A stretch of 64,000 bases of DNA from Hydractinia symbiolongicarpus (taxonomy: Eukaryota; Cnidaria; Hydrozoa; Anthoathecata; Hydractiniidae): the NCBI RefSeq assembly GCF_029227915.1, contig NC_079882.1, positions 2,294,001-2,358,000 on the forward strand. Direction: 5' to 3'. How positions within the stretch are numbered: the stretch's first letter is position 1; each line of letters opens with the position of its first letter. The position numbers and the translations under genes are program-made. The notes below the pieces were generated by a model. That model saw only the letters and a list, made by a program, of their open reading frames with translations. It ran no database searches and had not been told where the DNA came from. Shown in pieces: positions 1 to 13,400 of the stretch.

Positions 1-2150
1 TGAAATGTACTGAAACACCCCTGAACGGTATTACCCATCCTGTTCCTCGCATTGTTAAATTCCTGCAGTGCAATACTCAATCCAAAGCGAGATTATTTGG
101 GAAAGCGAGACAGCCTTCAAGTGGGGAAAGGGGTAATTTTGGCAGACATTATTTTCACTAATTTTGTCCATCGTTTTAGTCTCAAATTTTTTCGAAACTG
201 ACATTACCCATCCTTTTAATATCGTAGCCACAATGACGATCTCCATCATCTTTCCTTTTTTATGGATTTTGCAGCTTTTTTCATTTTTTAAGCAAAAGCT
301 TATTAAACTTGATAAGTGCGTTTACTGATTTATTTCTTTAGGAAATTAGCATGACATTTATTGTTTCATGGATTTATCTGTAAATATTACATCCGGCTTT
401 TGAGAGATCTTAAAGCTAAACGATAAATTTTCATGGTTTAAATAGAGTCAACAGCTAGCAAACCAGTGAAGCATTTTAATGACACTTTTTTTAAAAAATA
501 TTTTTTTGGGTCCCAATTTGAAATTTCATTAGCAGTTCTACAATTTCAGTAAGGAGATTTTCCTAAAGTTTACAAGCTTGATACCTTTTAAAATAGAGAG
601 TGGACTGGCATTTTGAGATGAGAATACATTACTTTCTATATTAATGCTGTTTGTATACCAACGAATGAACTTGAGCATAAATAAATAGTGTTCGAATATT
701 TGAAGTTGGCAAAACATGTCAAAAGTTTGTGTAAACGATAAAAAAAATACCATATGCCAACTTTTTAAAAGCAAAATGTAAATATATTTTCAGGACTGAG
801 ACTGAGAACACAATAACCACAAGAAAAATGTAAAGCAATTAAATGTTAAGAGAGTTGCAAAATGATTTTCAAAGAAAGAGAGTGCGTCAGTAGCTAATTT
901 CCTTTCTTCGTCAAACACAACTTTTCGTTTCCTCTAAGAAACTTCAAAAACGAAAGGTTACATTTGTCAAGAAAAGTTTAAAAATATTGTCGGCAAATTA
1001 AACTCTCATTGGGGTTGACATCAGAAAAGTTAAAAACAGGGGATTTATGTGTGGCGTTGTGGTGAAACGGATTATCAGTGCGAAAAACGTAGATGATCCA
1101 CCATCCATCAGAATTGTATCAGCATTTAAACGTCGCTGTGTAATAGAAAATTGTGTTTCACGAAGAAACCGGTACTGAAATGCGACACCATAACATGCCC
1201 AGTCATGATAGTAACTCAATTTTTTATTCTTCCGGTCTTAGGTCAGATGAAAGTTCTCAAAAGTTTCTTTTAATGACAGCTTACTGAATGATCATTCACA
1301 ACCGCATGAAATAATGACTTATCAATATGATGTAAAATAAAGTAAGTTCTGGATTTTGCGTAGGATCATTTAAAATACACGTTTCCTTTACAACCATAGA
1401 AAACATAACATCTTCTACTACTTTCCCTAGTTATATGGCTAAGAATGGCTTTAATATAGGATTATCCATTTCTTTTTCTATTGTACGTACTACGGCTTTG
1501 TTTATAAAAAAAAATTAAAAGTTTTCAAGCAAAAAAAATGTTTTCGATTCATGTGTTTTTTTTAGCATTATTATTAGTATTTTTTATTTAAATTCTGCGC
1601 ATATTAAAGAAATGATGTATTTTTTTCTATTTCCTTGATACTTCTTTTTATCAGGGTTGCTCTGAATTTGTTCTATTAGCATCCAAATAAACTTTAATGT
1701 CCCCCGTCCTCCCCTTCTCATTCGAACGTTTTCCACTTTGTTTTTGGGACCTGTAGTAACTGAATGATTTTCCACGCAAAAACAACGGATGTCAAACACA
1801 GAAAGACAAAAACGTACGTTGTGTATTCTAACAATTATAAAATGTCAGCATTTATTAGCGTTGATGGCATAATATAATACATGAGGTAATTTCAAGTTTA
1901 CAGTCCGTTATAAAGAAGTGATATTTTCTTATTGTCATTTCCTGTTTTAGTAAGAGTATTCAAACGGAGAAGAAAAACTACTATTCAAAGAAGCGGCAAG
2001 ATTAGAAACAACTTCAGATTTCCAATCCTAGCGGTGCTTCTGGAAGACCTTTCCCGAATTAATTTTCTTTGATAACGTTGCTCTTTCTCAACTTTTTCTT
2101 TTATATCAAATGAATATGATTTTTATATCCTTACCTGAAAACAAAATTAA
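1..2150. other. intergenic, no gene recognised
   Basis: AT-rich sequence with only short, unconvincing open frames on both strands. I see no conserved protein motif, no tRNA-like fold and no clear terminal repeats. Homopolymer runs of A and T are common. Confidence 0.6.
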
Positions 2151-2179
2151 CCTGTTAAAGCAGGTTTTTTAATTTTGTG

Positions 2180-2960
2180 CTAATTGACGTCTGCTTGAAA
2201 CCGATTATAGTTAATACAAGACTTTTACCGTAATCTTAATACCGCTAAAACAGCAATACTTTGACTGTAGCATTAATATTTTATATTTTTTGCCGTTAAA
2301 GAACTTACAGTTTTCCGTAAAAATAAAATCTTTAGCTATTATATCGTATAATCTAAAGATAGGATTGCATATTCTAAAATAAATATAGATTGTCAATAGT
2401 TTGTGTTTTAGTTTATGTTTGAATTCGTTAAGTGATGTCATAGTTTTCATGTCGTTACCAAGAAGTGTATTCCATAATTTAGGTCCTCTGCTAGTTATAG
2501 AGAACTTTGTGAGTTTCAACCTAGGATAAATTATACAATTTATCCTAGGTTGAAAAAAAACTGTTAATTGAAAATCTGGATGGATATTTATGTTGTATCT
2601 TCTGAAACATATTATTAAATACTCTTGGTAACATATTTTTTAAAGCCTAAACATAAAAATAAGAGTTTGATAAATGTTTAGTTGGTATACATTCAGTACA
2701 CTGAGGTTTTTTAATAACTCTCTGGAGTAAGTGTACCTGTCAACATTTAAAATAATTCTAATTGCATGTATTTGTTTATTTTGTAATTTTGTCAATTTTG
2801 TAGCGCTGGTGTTGCACCACGCAATATTTGCATAAATTAGATAGCAGTGAATGAAAGAAGAATATATGTTTTTTAAACAATTCTGATCTAGAATATCACT
2901 AAAACAGAATTCTCACATGTCAGAGTTTAAATTTGCACACACCAATTCAAAGATGATCTT
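2180..2960 (-). mobile_element. LINE (non-LTR retrotransposon) 3' fragment, decayed
   Basis: Read on the minus strand, conceptual translation gives the C-terminal part of a non-LTR reverse transcriptase ORF. There is a stretch like SFIHCYLIYANIAWCNTS around 2850-2800, then KLQNKQIHAIRIILN, and finally SITSRGPKLWNTLL near 2490-2450. The last motif is the usual RGPxLWN ending of CR1/Jockey-type ORF2 proteins, and it matches the plus-strand element starting at 3264 (RHRGPYLWN). Frames are interrupted by stops and shifts, and the palindromes and fingers motifs of the RT are missing, so this is a dead 5'-truncated copy. Clade assignment is inference. Confidence 0.7.
2515..2554. repeat. perfect 18-bp inverted repeat
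   Basis: The arm TTCAACCTAGGATAAATT is followed by the 4-nt spacer ATAC and its exact reverse complement. It sits inside the minus-strand LINE remnant, just upstream of the RGPKLWN coding stretch. A fold-back of this quality in a decayed element suggests a recent local inverted duplication. I see no open frame that needs it. Confidence 0.85.
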
Positions 2961-3023
2961 AAAGTTGAAATATCCAAATTATAAAAAACAAATAATTCGG
3001 GAAACGTGCCGAAAAAGTTCTAA

Positions 3024-3050
3024 AAGTAAGTAAGTAAGCAAGTAAGTAAA
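3024..3050. repeat. (AAGT)n microsatellite
   Basis: Short imperfect tetranucleotide array of AAGT units with one variant unit (AAGC), between the two LINE fragments. Confidence 0.8.
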
Positions 3051-3263
3051 ATATATTTTCAGGGCTTAGGTTCCCCAAAAGGTTTTTGCACAATTTTCTA
3101 TTTCTCGTATCTACCTATTTCTACAAATCGTTATGATTTCTTCATACTTCGATTTCAAGTAGAATCTAAGTCATTGAGTTCCTCATTTTTGATAATAATT
3201 TTTTTCCAAAAACTATGGTAGCCAAATCCCCAATTTTGCTTCGCAAGATTAATTTTCCGCAAA

Positions 3264-4139
3264 TTGAAGTATTTTGTAGTTTCTCATCCCAATGCTCATC
3301 TCAAAATCTTCTGCCGATTTGCTGACTATACTAATCTTTTTCACTCCCATACTAACATTGTCAATTTATTTAAAACAGCTAACCAAGAACTTGCGCATAT
3401 AAACGAATGGTTTAAAGCAAATAAACTCTCACTTAATAAAAGTAAAACTAAATATGTGTTATTCTATAACCGTTACAAAACTGGTAATATTCCACTCAAA
3501 CTACCAGCTCTTAAAATTAATAACGTAAAAATAAAGAGAGAAGAAACAATAAAATTTCTTGGCGTACTTTTAGACGAATCATTAACATGGAATAAACATA
3601 TACAAACCCTTGAAAATAAAATCTCTAAAAACTTAGGGATATTATATAAGGCCAAACGATACTTAAATTTCCATTGCTTAAAAAAACTATATTTTTCTTT
3701 TTTACACAGCTACTTAACGTATTGTAATATCTCCTGGGCAAGTAACAATGTAAATAAATTAAAAAAGTTGTATAATAAACAAAAACATGCTTGTCGCATA
3801 ATTTTTGGTTTAGACAGATATGCACCAACACAACACTTATTTCTTCAAATTGGGGCTTTGAACATTTACAATTAAATATGCATCAAGTTTTACTTTTTAT
3901 GTACAAGATGAAACAAAACATAACACCAAAATTGTTTACTAACCAATTTTTTTTAATACAACATAAATATGATACTAGATTTTCAAAAAATAATTATCAA
4001 GTGCCAAAGATTTTATTAAAATCTTGCACGTTTTCAATTAGACATAGGGGACCATACCTATGGAATAAATTTTTATCTGATGATATTAAAACAGACTCAA
4101 CTCTTAATATTTTCAGGAAAAATGTAAAAACAAAATAAT
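3264..4139 (+). mobile_element. 5'-truncated LINE reverse transcriptase with inactive motif and one frameshift
   Basis: A 203-codon frame reads as the back half of a non-LTR reverse transcriptase: catalytic-box region RFADYTNLF, then HINEWFKANKLSLNKSKTKY, FLGVLLDESLTWNKHI and LHSYLTYCNISWAS. These are the standard thumb-region motifs of CR1/Jockey-like elements. The catalytic box should read FADD; here the second aspartate is tyrosine, so the copy cannot be active. At about 3875 the frame shifts by one, and the protein continues from about 3850 to 4138 as FEHLQLNMHQVLLFMYKM and ends in RHRGPYLWN. The fingers/palm part upstream is absent. The following 200 bases up to about 4380 may be its 3' UTR. 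Confidence 0.85.
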
Positions 4140-7100
4140 TAACGACTGACATTTGTAAATATTTTTAGATGCACACTCTCACATAGACCTTTGTAAATTC
4201 AACTAATCTTTTTATGGAATATATATAGTTAAAATATTGCTTTATTATATTAAGTATTATTTTAACTCTCTCTTTCTTTTTGCTTAACAACGGGGCTTAG
4301 TGATAAGGCAATTTGTGCCTTCTTTTTGCTCCGACCATTTTTGTATATATTACAAGATATTTTAACCTGTAATATTTATATAACGGCGAAATATACCTAT
4401 AAGCTAACCTAACCATAACGAAGCGCTTGGATTGATTTGCACGTAAATTTTGTTCGTTAACGGGTTTCTAATTTATAAACTCTATGTTAATAATGCCTGT
4501 AGTCTGTCTGTTTGTTTGTAAAGTGTGGATCGTGTTAACCACGCACGAATTCTTGAAGATGAAAATAACAATACAATACATTTTTACCGACGTTTTTGTG
4601 ATTGCTTGCGCATAGTAACCCAACCACGAGCCCTGATTTTATGAATAACCAATCATCGACGTTTCGCAGTATCGACTTATTTACAAAGGAAAATAAAAAG
4701 ATTAGATTAGGTTATATAAGTGTTGAGGTTTGCAGATATCTTCTTGTTGACCTTTTTACCCTCCAAAAGCTTTTACATGTTTTTACATGCTAAAATCAGC
4801 ATACCATGACGTATTTAGCCATGCATAAATCTTAAACAAACCAAATATTAGGATTTTGACTACAAACGATAGATCGTGAGGGAGCAGAGCATATTCAGCT
4901 AACTAGCAACAAACTGTATTTACAAATTCATCGTGTACCTAGCTAAGCTATGGTAGCTACCTCCAAATAAAACATTGAAAATTTTCTCTAGACAAACACA
5001 GTTGACTGTATTGTTAAATCTAGTTTGGTACACCTGCAATTAACATTAGGATGGGTTTTTATTCAAATTGGTGATAATTTTGAAACTCTCTATTTTGGAT
5101 AAGAGTTTTGAATAAAATTTAATAAGAGCTTTTTATAATGGAAAAAAACTAGCTTAGGTTTGATAAAACAGCTGAAATATATACCTAATAGCTTCTTTTT
5201 AGTGGATGAGGTCTTCGTGAAGTTTAAGTTAGAATGTGCTGCTTCAAACTCTGGAAACACCTTTAAAAGAAAACTTACGAATTAAACAGCATCAACATTA
5301 CTCTATCTGACACACGGAGAAAGGGCAAAAAAGAAGAATTAGAAGACCCTACTTTGTGTTAAGAAGTACTCTACCAGTAAAAATTTAAAATCATAATTAT
5401 TACCTTGGTTTCTTTTAATCTTCCTAGTGTTTTTAATAAACTTTCAAGATCACTTATAAACTGCTTAAAATATGCATGCATTTATATATAAAGATATTCA
5501 AACATTTTGTAATTAAAAAATGTCTTAATGAATTGTCTAATACTGTATATTTCAACAACTTTACAAAATTGTTTGGTAACTGCATTTAGCTCGAGGAGGT
5601 GACAAGCTCTAACTTTTGTTCTTATTTGAACCAAAGTTGTGAAAAAGTATGAAAAGAACATTAGGCTTAAGCGCTTCACTAGATGGCAAAATGCCCTGGG
5701 AATGAGGTTATGTATTCAATTTAGGTGGTATGAGTTAAATTGCTCCTATATAAACAAATCATTGAAAGTTAAATATTTTTTTCCTTCATACTAAAACTAT
5801 TTCTATCGTCATTGTTGTGGTCATAAATCAATAAGTTCGACCATTTAACATTCATTGTTTTGGTGTACTTATGATCAATATTTATGAGTAAGTATATCTT
5901 AGTTAACTGTCGATGGAAAAAGAACCGCAGATAAGTAAAATAACACTTAATTAGCTAACTAACTGGTCCTGATCTCTATTTTATTTGAGCTCACATTGAC
6001 CTTGAAGGAAAAAAATGACATGTGAAAGAATTTTTGTTCCACTGTCGCCATAATAACAAAGGTTATTGACTTCTAATAGTTGTTAACTTTTTACTAGGAA
6101 AATAAGAAAATATAGAAAAAATCCGCTCCTGCAACGAAACTGTCTCACTTGCGATTGAAAAATCACGCGCCGATAACTTTAAAGTCGTACTATAAATAGG
6201 AAAGCTTTTTAACAGCTTTATAACTTGACAACCATTTTCAATCTTACCAAGTTTTTATATTTTTCTACCCTACTACCTAAAATGTCCCAAAAAAATCTCG
6301 TTTAGCAAAATTTTATTTTTTGAAGTAGAATTTTTCCGCGTTTTTTGACAAGAAAAAGAAAAAAAAAAGAAAAAATATCTGGCCCCTGAAGTGTTTTAAA
6401 GAGATTCCACTGTATATTTTATTTAAAATATGTTTAGTTCGCTGCACTACATTAATGTGTTAACAATTCCTTTGTTGAAAACACACGTCTGACATTCACG
6501 TAAACCGCGAATGGAATACGATCACGCTTGAGAGATACTTTACAATTTATTTGCCTCTTTTTTACATATTTTTTATGTCAAGCAAATGTGGTTCATTTGA
6601 TACAATTATTAGTGGTGAAAGATTCCAAACAATAAAATAGAGGAAGAACATAGTGTGACAGTTAGTATTTCCACTGAAATTATTTCCACTAAAATATATA
6701 AAGGTCCAATAAAGTAACTTGTGAGAACTTCTAATAAAAAGAACTTTGCGTAATATGCCTATCTAATATGCCAGACTTTTAGCTATTTCTTGGGAAATTA
6801 CCTTCTTCTGTGATATTTCCGTATCATGACAGAAACCTTATGATAAAATAAAAACGTTCTTATACATACACGGACGCTAGCATAAAAACGAAATGAAATT
6901 TAAGAGTTCATGGATTCAAAGTGCATTTTTTTATTTTAGCCTAAGTGAAAAATATTTTGATTTAAGCCTCAAAGTTGCTAAGATGCTAAGCGTTAATAAT
7001 TAAATTCTACAAGATATTATCTTTATACTGGTGATGTTATGCGCTATAATATAATAACTTCTTTTCTTATTTACCACGACGGTGAGACGAACAAGAAACG

Positions 7101-7287
7101 ACCATTTACCTCTTCACATTAGGTGGTGCTGTGAGGAGTCGCTAAACTTTGCAAATCGCCCAATATTGTAGGGACATTTTTAAAACATCTTAAAACCGTA
7201 GCTAACAAATGCTAGCTAGCTATACGTTGAGTATCTTCTTTAACAGATGAAATTCGTTTTTCTACGTCACGTCGGCAATCAGCAATT

Positions 7288-7320
7288 ACATGAATGTTTG
7301 TTAACAACAAACATTCATGT
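7288..7320. repeat. perfect 15-bp inverted repeat
   Basis: Arms ACATGAATGTTTGTT and its exact reverse complement are separated by AAC. The motif CACGTCGGCAAT occurs just left of it (about 7268) and again at about 7469, so this may be the core of a small mobile element. Confidence 0.8.
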
Positions 7321-9534
7321 TCATGAATGAACAACAAAAATCTTTAAAGTTACAAAAGTTCTTAATTTCACTGTTATTTGTGTATGGGAGCGTGCAATCA
7401 CATAACAAAATATAAATTGCCAACAGGAAACACAAGTTTGCCGGCGTAAAGCAAAGAAATTGGATTTCACGTCGGCAATTATTGGCTGACATGAGGATAG
7501 GTAAAAAGCCGAGATCTTTTAGCGTGCAAGAGTATGATTGATTGTCTTGCTAATGTGTTCGTTCAACGTGCAACCGCTCCGTCTTTTTCACATTAACTTT
7601 TATAACGTGACAAACCCCCCTAGCTTTACACATATTCTTAAAAACCCTAGTAGCTAAAATGCTTTGGCACCCAGTTTAAATAAATCATCCTGAAATTATC
7701 ACTTTCAGTGTTTTTTTTATTTGTTTGTTTTTTTGATTTGTTTGTTTATTGTACCCCAGTTGGTTTAAAGCTCACACAACTTAACTTTCCTTATCTTAAC
7801 TCAACGATTAGTTTGCTATTCTGGTGTGTACATTTACAGTGACGCTGCTGCCTGATTCTTTTTCATCAAGACCTTTTACAAACACTGGAAAAAATCCCAA
7901 ATTCAAATTCGAAAAGATACTGTGACCGCTGTTGCAGCTTTTAGTCTCTAAGCCAAGAAGAGTATAATTGCTCCAAGAATGAAAGTAATAGAGGTAAGAT
8001 TAAAAGAAGCGGAAATAATGGCTTGCATTCTCATAACACAAAAGTTTTCTCAAAAAATTATTTTTTCATATTTAAAGTAGCCACCCCCAAAAAAGCATAC
8101 TACAGATTACGCAAACTTTTTACTGGTAACTTGAACTTTTTGTCATTTCTTAGGTGCTTATGCACTTATTCAGACAAAAAAATAAATCCTGAACATTTCA
8201 GTAAGTCAAACTAAGAATGCAGAGGATATAGTGCCATAAATTTTCTCCTTTTTCAGTTTATTTAGAAAATGTAAATTTTAGGAGCTCCTCATGTCCGGGG
8301 ATATGAAAGCGACGAACATGAAAAATTTTAGCCCTTGATAAAGTTTGTCAAAACATTTGATGACATCGTTAATTTTATAATTTTATTTGTGGTGAAGATG
8401 AGTAGTCAAAGAAATAGGAAAGAAAACTGACGATATAATGAAAATAAACGAGCATAGAGAAGTATCGTCTTCTGTTATCTGCTAATTTCATAAGGGAAAA
8501 TTATGTAGAATCAAGACTCTGCATTGGCCAGCAGCACATTGTGTAAACAGTTTGGCGTCATCACTTCTGCATGTCATCTAAATTTAAAGGGAATTTTAAC
8601 ATCGTATTATGAGCATTCTTGGATACTAGGGACGGAACACATGGCATTAATTTAAAATTTCTAATTTCAGCCATAATTTTTTTTCGAAAAAATGTTTATC
8701 TAAAAGACGGCCCCTGTCTTGTTCTAAACAGTAGACCATTGTTTTTAACCTGAAAGCTTACCCTGATGTTCTTATAAAACATATTACAGTATACTCTCGT
8801 TAAGTGTAACTCCGGATAAGACGACCCTATAATGTTCACTCAATGTTAGTTCCCAATTTTTCTGGTAGTTTTAGATTATTTCTCTAAAATTAGTGACATT
8901 TCACTAATTTTTTCAAAGACATATGTTCTAACAATTAACAGAGCAGGCTGAAAAATTAATGATGATTCTTGGAGAGGAGCTTGATAATCCCATCCGTGTC
9001 AATATTTCGAAAGATAAAAAAGTTTTGACTAGTTAAACTTAAAACTAGTTAAACGTTTTTGATCAACATTTTACGTGTATTCAAAGCTATAGTTCAATAA
9101 AATAACCATATGCATAAAATAATGGCGAGGCTTAGCGCAATTTTTCCAATGTTTAATAATTTTTGTCGTAGGAAAGTAAGCAATTTTTGTTTTGAATGAA
9201 TGTGTTTTGAACAAGCAAAAGTTCTACAAAATTGAAGCTGTAAAATAATCTTTTCGCAAAAAACGCATACCCTACGCATATTTTGACCCTAAAGATTTAC
9301 CTATGAAGCAAACCCGTGCCTGTTCTCAAATATTTATATGCTCATAAAAACATATCTCTCAGTTTTCCTAACAGATTGCAAAAAAAAAAAAAAATGAAAT
9401 TGACCCACCCAAAGACAGAATATTACGAATGACACCATAATGTGATTTTTCTCAATTAAAAAACATTAGAAACAAAGGTTCCTCAAAAAGTTATTTTTGG
9501 CTTACAGATAATATGCGATGATATAATTATCTTT

Positions 9535-9564
9535 ATCCCTGCTGCTTATTTCAGCAGCAGGGAT
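9535..9564. repeat. 12-bp inverted repeat, GC-rich stem
   Basis: ATCCCTGCTGCT, the 6-nt loop TATTTC, then AGCAGCAGGGAT. The stem is unusually GC-rich for this region and perfect. Function unknown. Confidence 0.8.
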
Positions 9565-10298
9565 CACTCAACTAAACAATGCTCGTAGTCAGTAATCTGG
9601 TGGCGACAGTTAAAAATTTCACATTAGTGGCATGAAGTAAACAACGAGGCAGGAACGAGAAGAAACTATAACACGAAAACAGATGTATCGTATTATCAAT
9701 ATGAAGTTTTAGAAAATTTTATGCAGCATATAGACTTTATGAGTAAAAAGTTACGTTTATGAGTAAAAGGTTTTATGGAGATTTTTGCTTTTATTTTCCT
9801 TGTAAACAAAGACAGCCTGCCACGTGGTAGCCCACTTGTGTCTACCATGTTGTTTTTAAAGTGAAGTCTTAAGAAATTCCCATCTGACTGTTGTTAATGT
9901 ATTACCACGCATTGTATTGTAAAAGAATTTTATGAACATTCCCGAAAAAGACATTCTTTGATTAACCCTTATAACCGCATATTATCCTAAAGTTTAAATA
10001 ATTAAAATACGCTAGGTACGTGTGTAAACTGTATAAAAAACGTAAGAAACATTATTGTCAAACCACCCACGTATTATTTCAACTTATCCAAGTCGCGCTT
10101 CTGTACCTCTGGAAATAAAAAATAATTTTTTGAGGAAACTTGTTAAAGAACTAATCAAAGAACAAGAAGACAGTTCAGTTTATGTACTGATCTTACGATA
10201 TAATTTCAAATGAAATGTATAAAAATTGGAACAACAAGTCTATATAATACAATAATTTAATAAAAATTAAATTGACCAAAATGAAAAAACTTAAAAAT

Positions 10299-10304
10299 TT
10301 TATT
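10299..10304 (-). terminator. candidate polyadenylation signal of CARF
   Basis: AATAAA on the minus strand about 150 nt past the CARF stop codon. It is a plausible cleavage signal; no transcript evidence is available. Confidence 0.4.
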
Positions 10305-10454
10305 CTCCGCAAATGATTAGACTGTATCAGTAATTCAAATTCTAAGTATCCTTTAAATTGTGTCAGAAAAGATATTTGATGTAGTTTAAAGGAAGTTAAA
10401 AAGAAGAAAAAATCATTGAGATATTCAATTATTATACATCTTAAATAATCTAAA

Positions 10455-13400
10455 TCAGCTGTTTCCAGCAGCTGTGGAATCACTTTCTTGTAAGACATCG
10501 GGTACATTCGTTAATATGTCTAACTTCAATTTTTCATCTTCTGCATTATTTGCAGTTATTAGTAAAGTACTGCTGCGATCATCGTCTGTTAAGGTAACAT
10601 GTGTATCCGTAGTCGGAGGTTCTAAGTTTTCATTACTATCTACACTGTCTGAGGTACCCACTGAAACGGCAGGAGTGTCTTTGGCAGCATTTGTTAATGC
10701 AAGTAAACCAATCTTAGCTAATTGTGCTAGCTGATCATATGTAAAGTTTGTAATTGAAAAGTTCTGAAGCTGGTTATCAGTCAAAGAAAGGGATATAGTT
10801 TCGGATTGGTCAATAGATTCTGAGATATCCTCGCTCTTTAGACCTATAAGATAAATCAAGAGTTAATGAAATTAAGAACAGAATTATTCATGCTAGTACC
10901 TATAATTCATTGATGTGTCTAAATTTTACCTGTTTTTCCTGTGGAAGAACTTAAAACATCTTCTGATATCTGATCTACTTTAAATTTTTTTATCATTAAC
11001 GGTGAAGACGTCATCTCCATGCTGGTCGTTCTTTTACGCTTTTGTCTGATAGGCACTGGGGGTATTTCAGGCTGTAAAAAAAAAACACCATATGAAGTAC
11101 TACACAATGTACAAGAATCAGCAAACGAGCTTTCGCAATTCTTAATTAGGCTTGGCTACTAAAGCTATGCTAAAGTGATCTTGAAAATAAGCATTATAAT
11201 ACATTTTTTATTTTCTGTTGTACACAACTTGTAATTTCACACTATAGATTATTTATATTTGCACAAGCAGAGTGATGCATTATTGCGTTTAAGTTGAGGT
11301 CGAAGTTGAGGCCGAAGGTGACACCTTTACAGCCCTTCGCAAATTACTTCAACAATCAAAGTAAATCTTGTTTACAAATGAAATAAAGTAAAAAAAAAAA
11401 TGAAAAGCCCAGCCAAGTAAAAAAAATGCAACCACATGCTGTGGAATTAGTTATGACATGCGAACAGTTGCATGACACCATTTTTCTAAATGATAAAAGT
11501 CCACTGATTGACTTGCATTAAAAATGCTAAAATATGACTCAGTAAAAAAAATGTTTGCCGAGAGATGTTGACACAATTTCGATTTGCGTTGGTAATTTTT
11601 TGCTGAGGTGCATTTTACCAAATTAGGAGTGCTGCCTTTAGTAGATCTTAGAGCTACATCCCTTAAAAAATATTTATACATCTATGGGAAGAGAAAGTAA
11701 CTTCACATATTTGTGTCTGATAATTTAAATTTTTTTTATAACTGAACAATACTTACAGCAGGCAAAGGAGCCACCACACCAGAATTTAAAGCTGCTTGTG
11801 TTTGCTGTATAATGTTTTGAATTTCAATTAGAGGTGGATAGAATGCCTTATTATGCTTATACGGTTTTTGTTCAGGTGCATTTAATTCCATTTTGTTCTC
11901 AACAAAATCCTGAAAAAAAAAGTTGATAAAATAAAAATTATTCTAAACATAATCACTTCTTGGATTACAAAAAAAACAAATGTGTGGCATATACCTTCAC
12001 AGCTGCTCTGACTATAAATGGATTGACAAAACCTTGTCTCACAAGCTCTTGAATTTTATTTAAAACACGACTATCAACATCAATAGATTCCATTAATAAG
12101 TCATCAGGCTCTTCTATTTCTTTTCTGAAAGCTTCCATGCAATGTCCAACATTATGATAACGATGTGCAGTGGGTAAAGGTAATTGCATATATAACCTAC
12201 ACAACAAAATAAAACAATAAAATAGTTATAAAAAAATTCAGAAAAAAAATTATATCATACTCACAATAGGTAAAAGAAAAAAATTCCAAAGTTAAATAAT
12301 GTGTGACAATAAAAAGTGACTATTTATTTTTTTGTGCACATAGGTAAAAATTTAACTAATTTTTAAATGTGCATAGGTAATACGATAGTTAATATGTTGT
12401 TACATGCACAGATACAACGCATATAATACTTTACATGTAGAGTCTGAATTAGCAATGCTACTGAAGTATATGTTAAGTAAATAATTTCACAGATAATATA
12501 ATTGAAATACAAATATCATTTTTTCATCTGGAATTTTTTAAATAAAAACAAGTAGCCAAATCCCTTATTATTTAAGTTTTAAATTTTGTTCTAATTCACC
12601 CACACCAGAGTAGACAATCCTAAAACAATTTTCTTAGAAAAAGAAGGCAAAAGTATACTGATACCTTATTTCACCAGTATGAAAACCAGCTTGCCGAACC
12701 AATTTTAATGACTGCTCCTGTAGTTGCCTTAATAACTTTGGATCAGCATCTGTTGGCACGCGATATTGTGGAAATTTGCGTACTTTCTTTACAAAAAGCC
12801 TTGCAGGACAAGTCAAATTGGGGATTTTCTTTAAAGCATGTTTTTGACCATGATGCTGGAGCATCCTTTTAAGTGCATTACTTCTTTTACGTGGGCCATG
12901 TTCACATTCCATTACAGTTGCTCTCCGACCTTTAGATAACAAAGTAAAATTTAAGTTTGTATTAATAACAGAGGCTAGTTTTAGACTAATTATTTAAATC
13001 TGAATTTGAATATATTTATGAATACTGAAATCTTCAGGGAAAAAAAGAAAATATTGTGAGGTACAGTCGAGTGGACTATTTGTAGCACAAATGAGCTAAA
13101 AGTAAGTTTGCCAAAAATTAGTGACTAAATATAGAAAAGAAACTCTTGCAGCTGTGGTCTGGGAGGACATGCCATTCACAATTTCAACACTTCTTTGATA
13201 TTCACAAATTAAAAACTGCTTATTAAAATCAGGGAAGACAAAAAGCACGTTTAGCTTCAACATGATTTCTATGCGATGCCAATGTCTCTGAAAAAAAATT
13301 TGAAGAAAAAGTCTTGATACATTTGCTCTCCTTTAAAGTTTTGTTCTATTGAAATGATGGAGATGAAAATATTTTTTTATGCAGACAAGAAGTTTGTCTT

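Larger units (their letters stand above)
4400..10290. other. long intergenic region, no gene recognised
   Basis: No frame in this stretch resembles a known protein and none shows a convincing run of exons. It holds two perfect inverted repeats (listed separately), T/G-rich simple sequence near 7710-7750, and a single terminal-repeat-like sequence near 8788 (CAGTATACTCTCGTTAAG) that recalls pogo-type MITE ends but has no partner in view. Confidence 0.55.
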
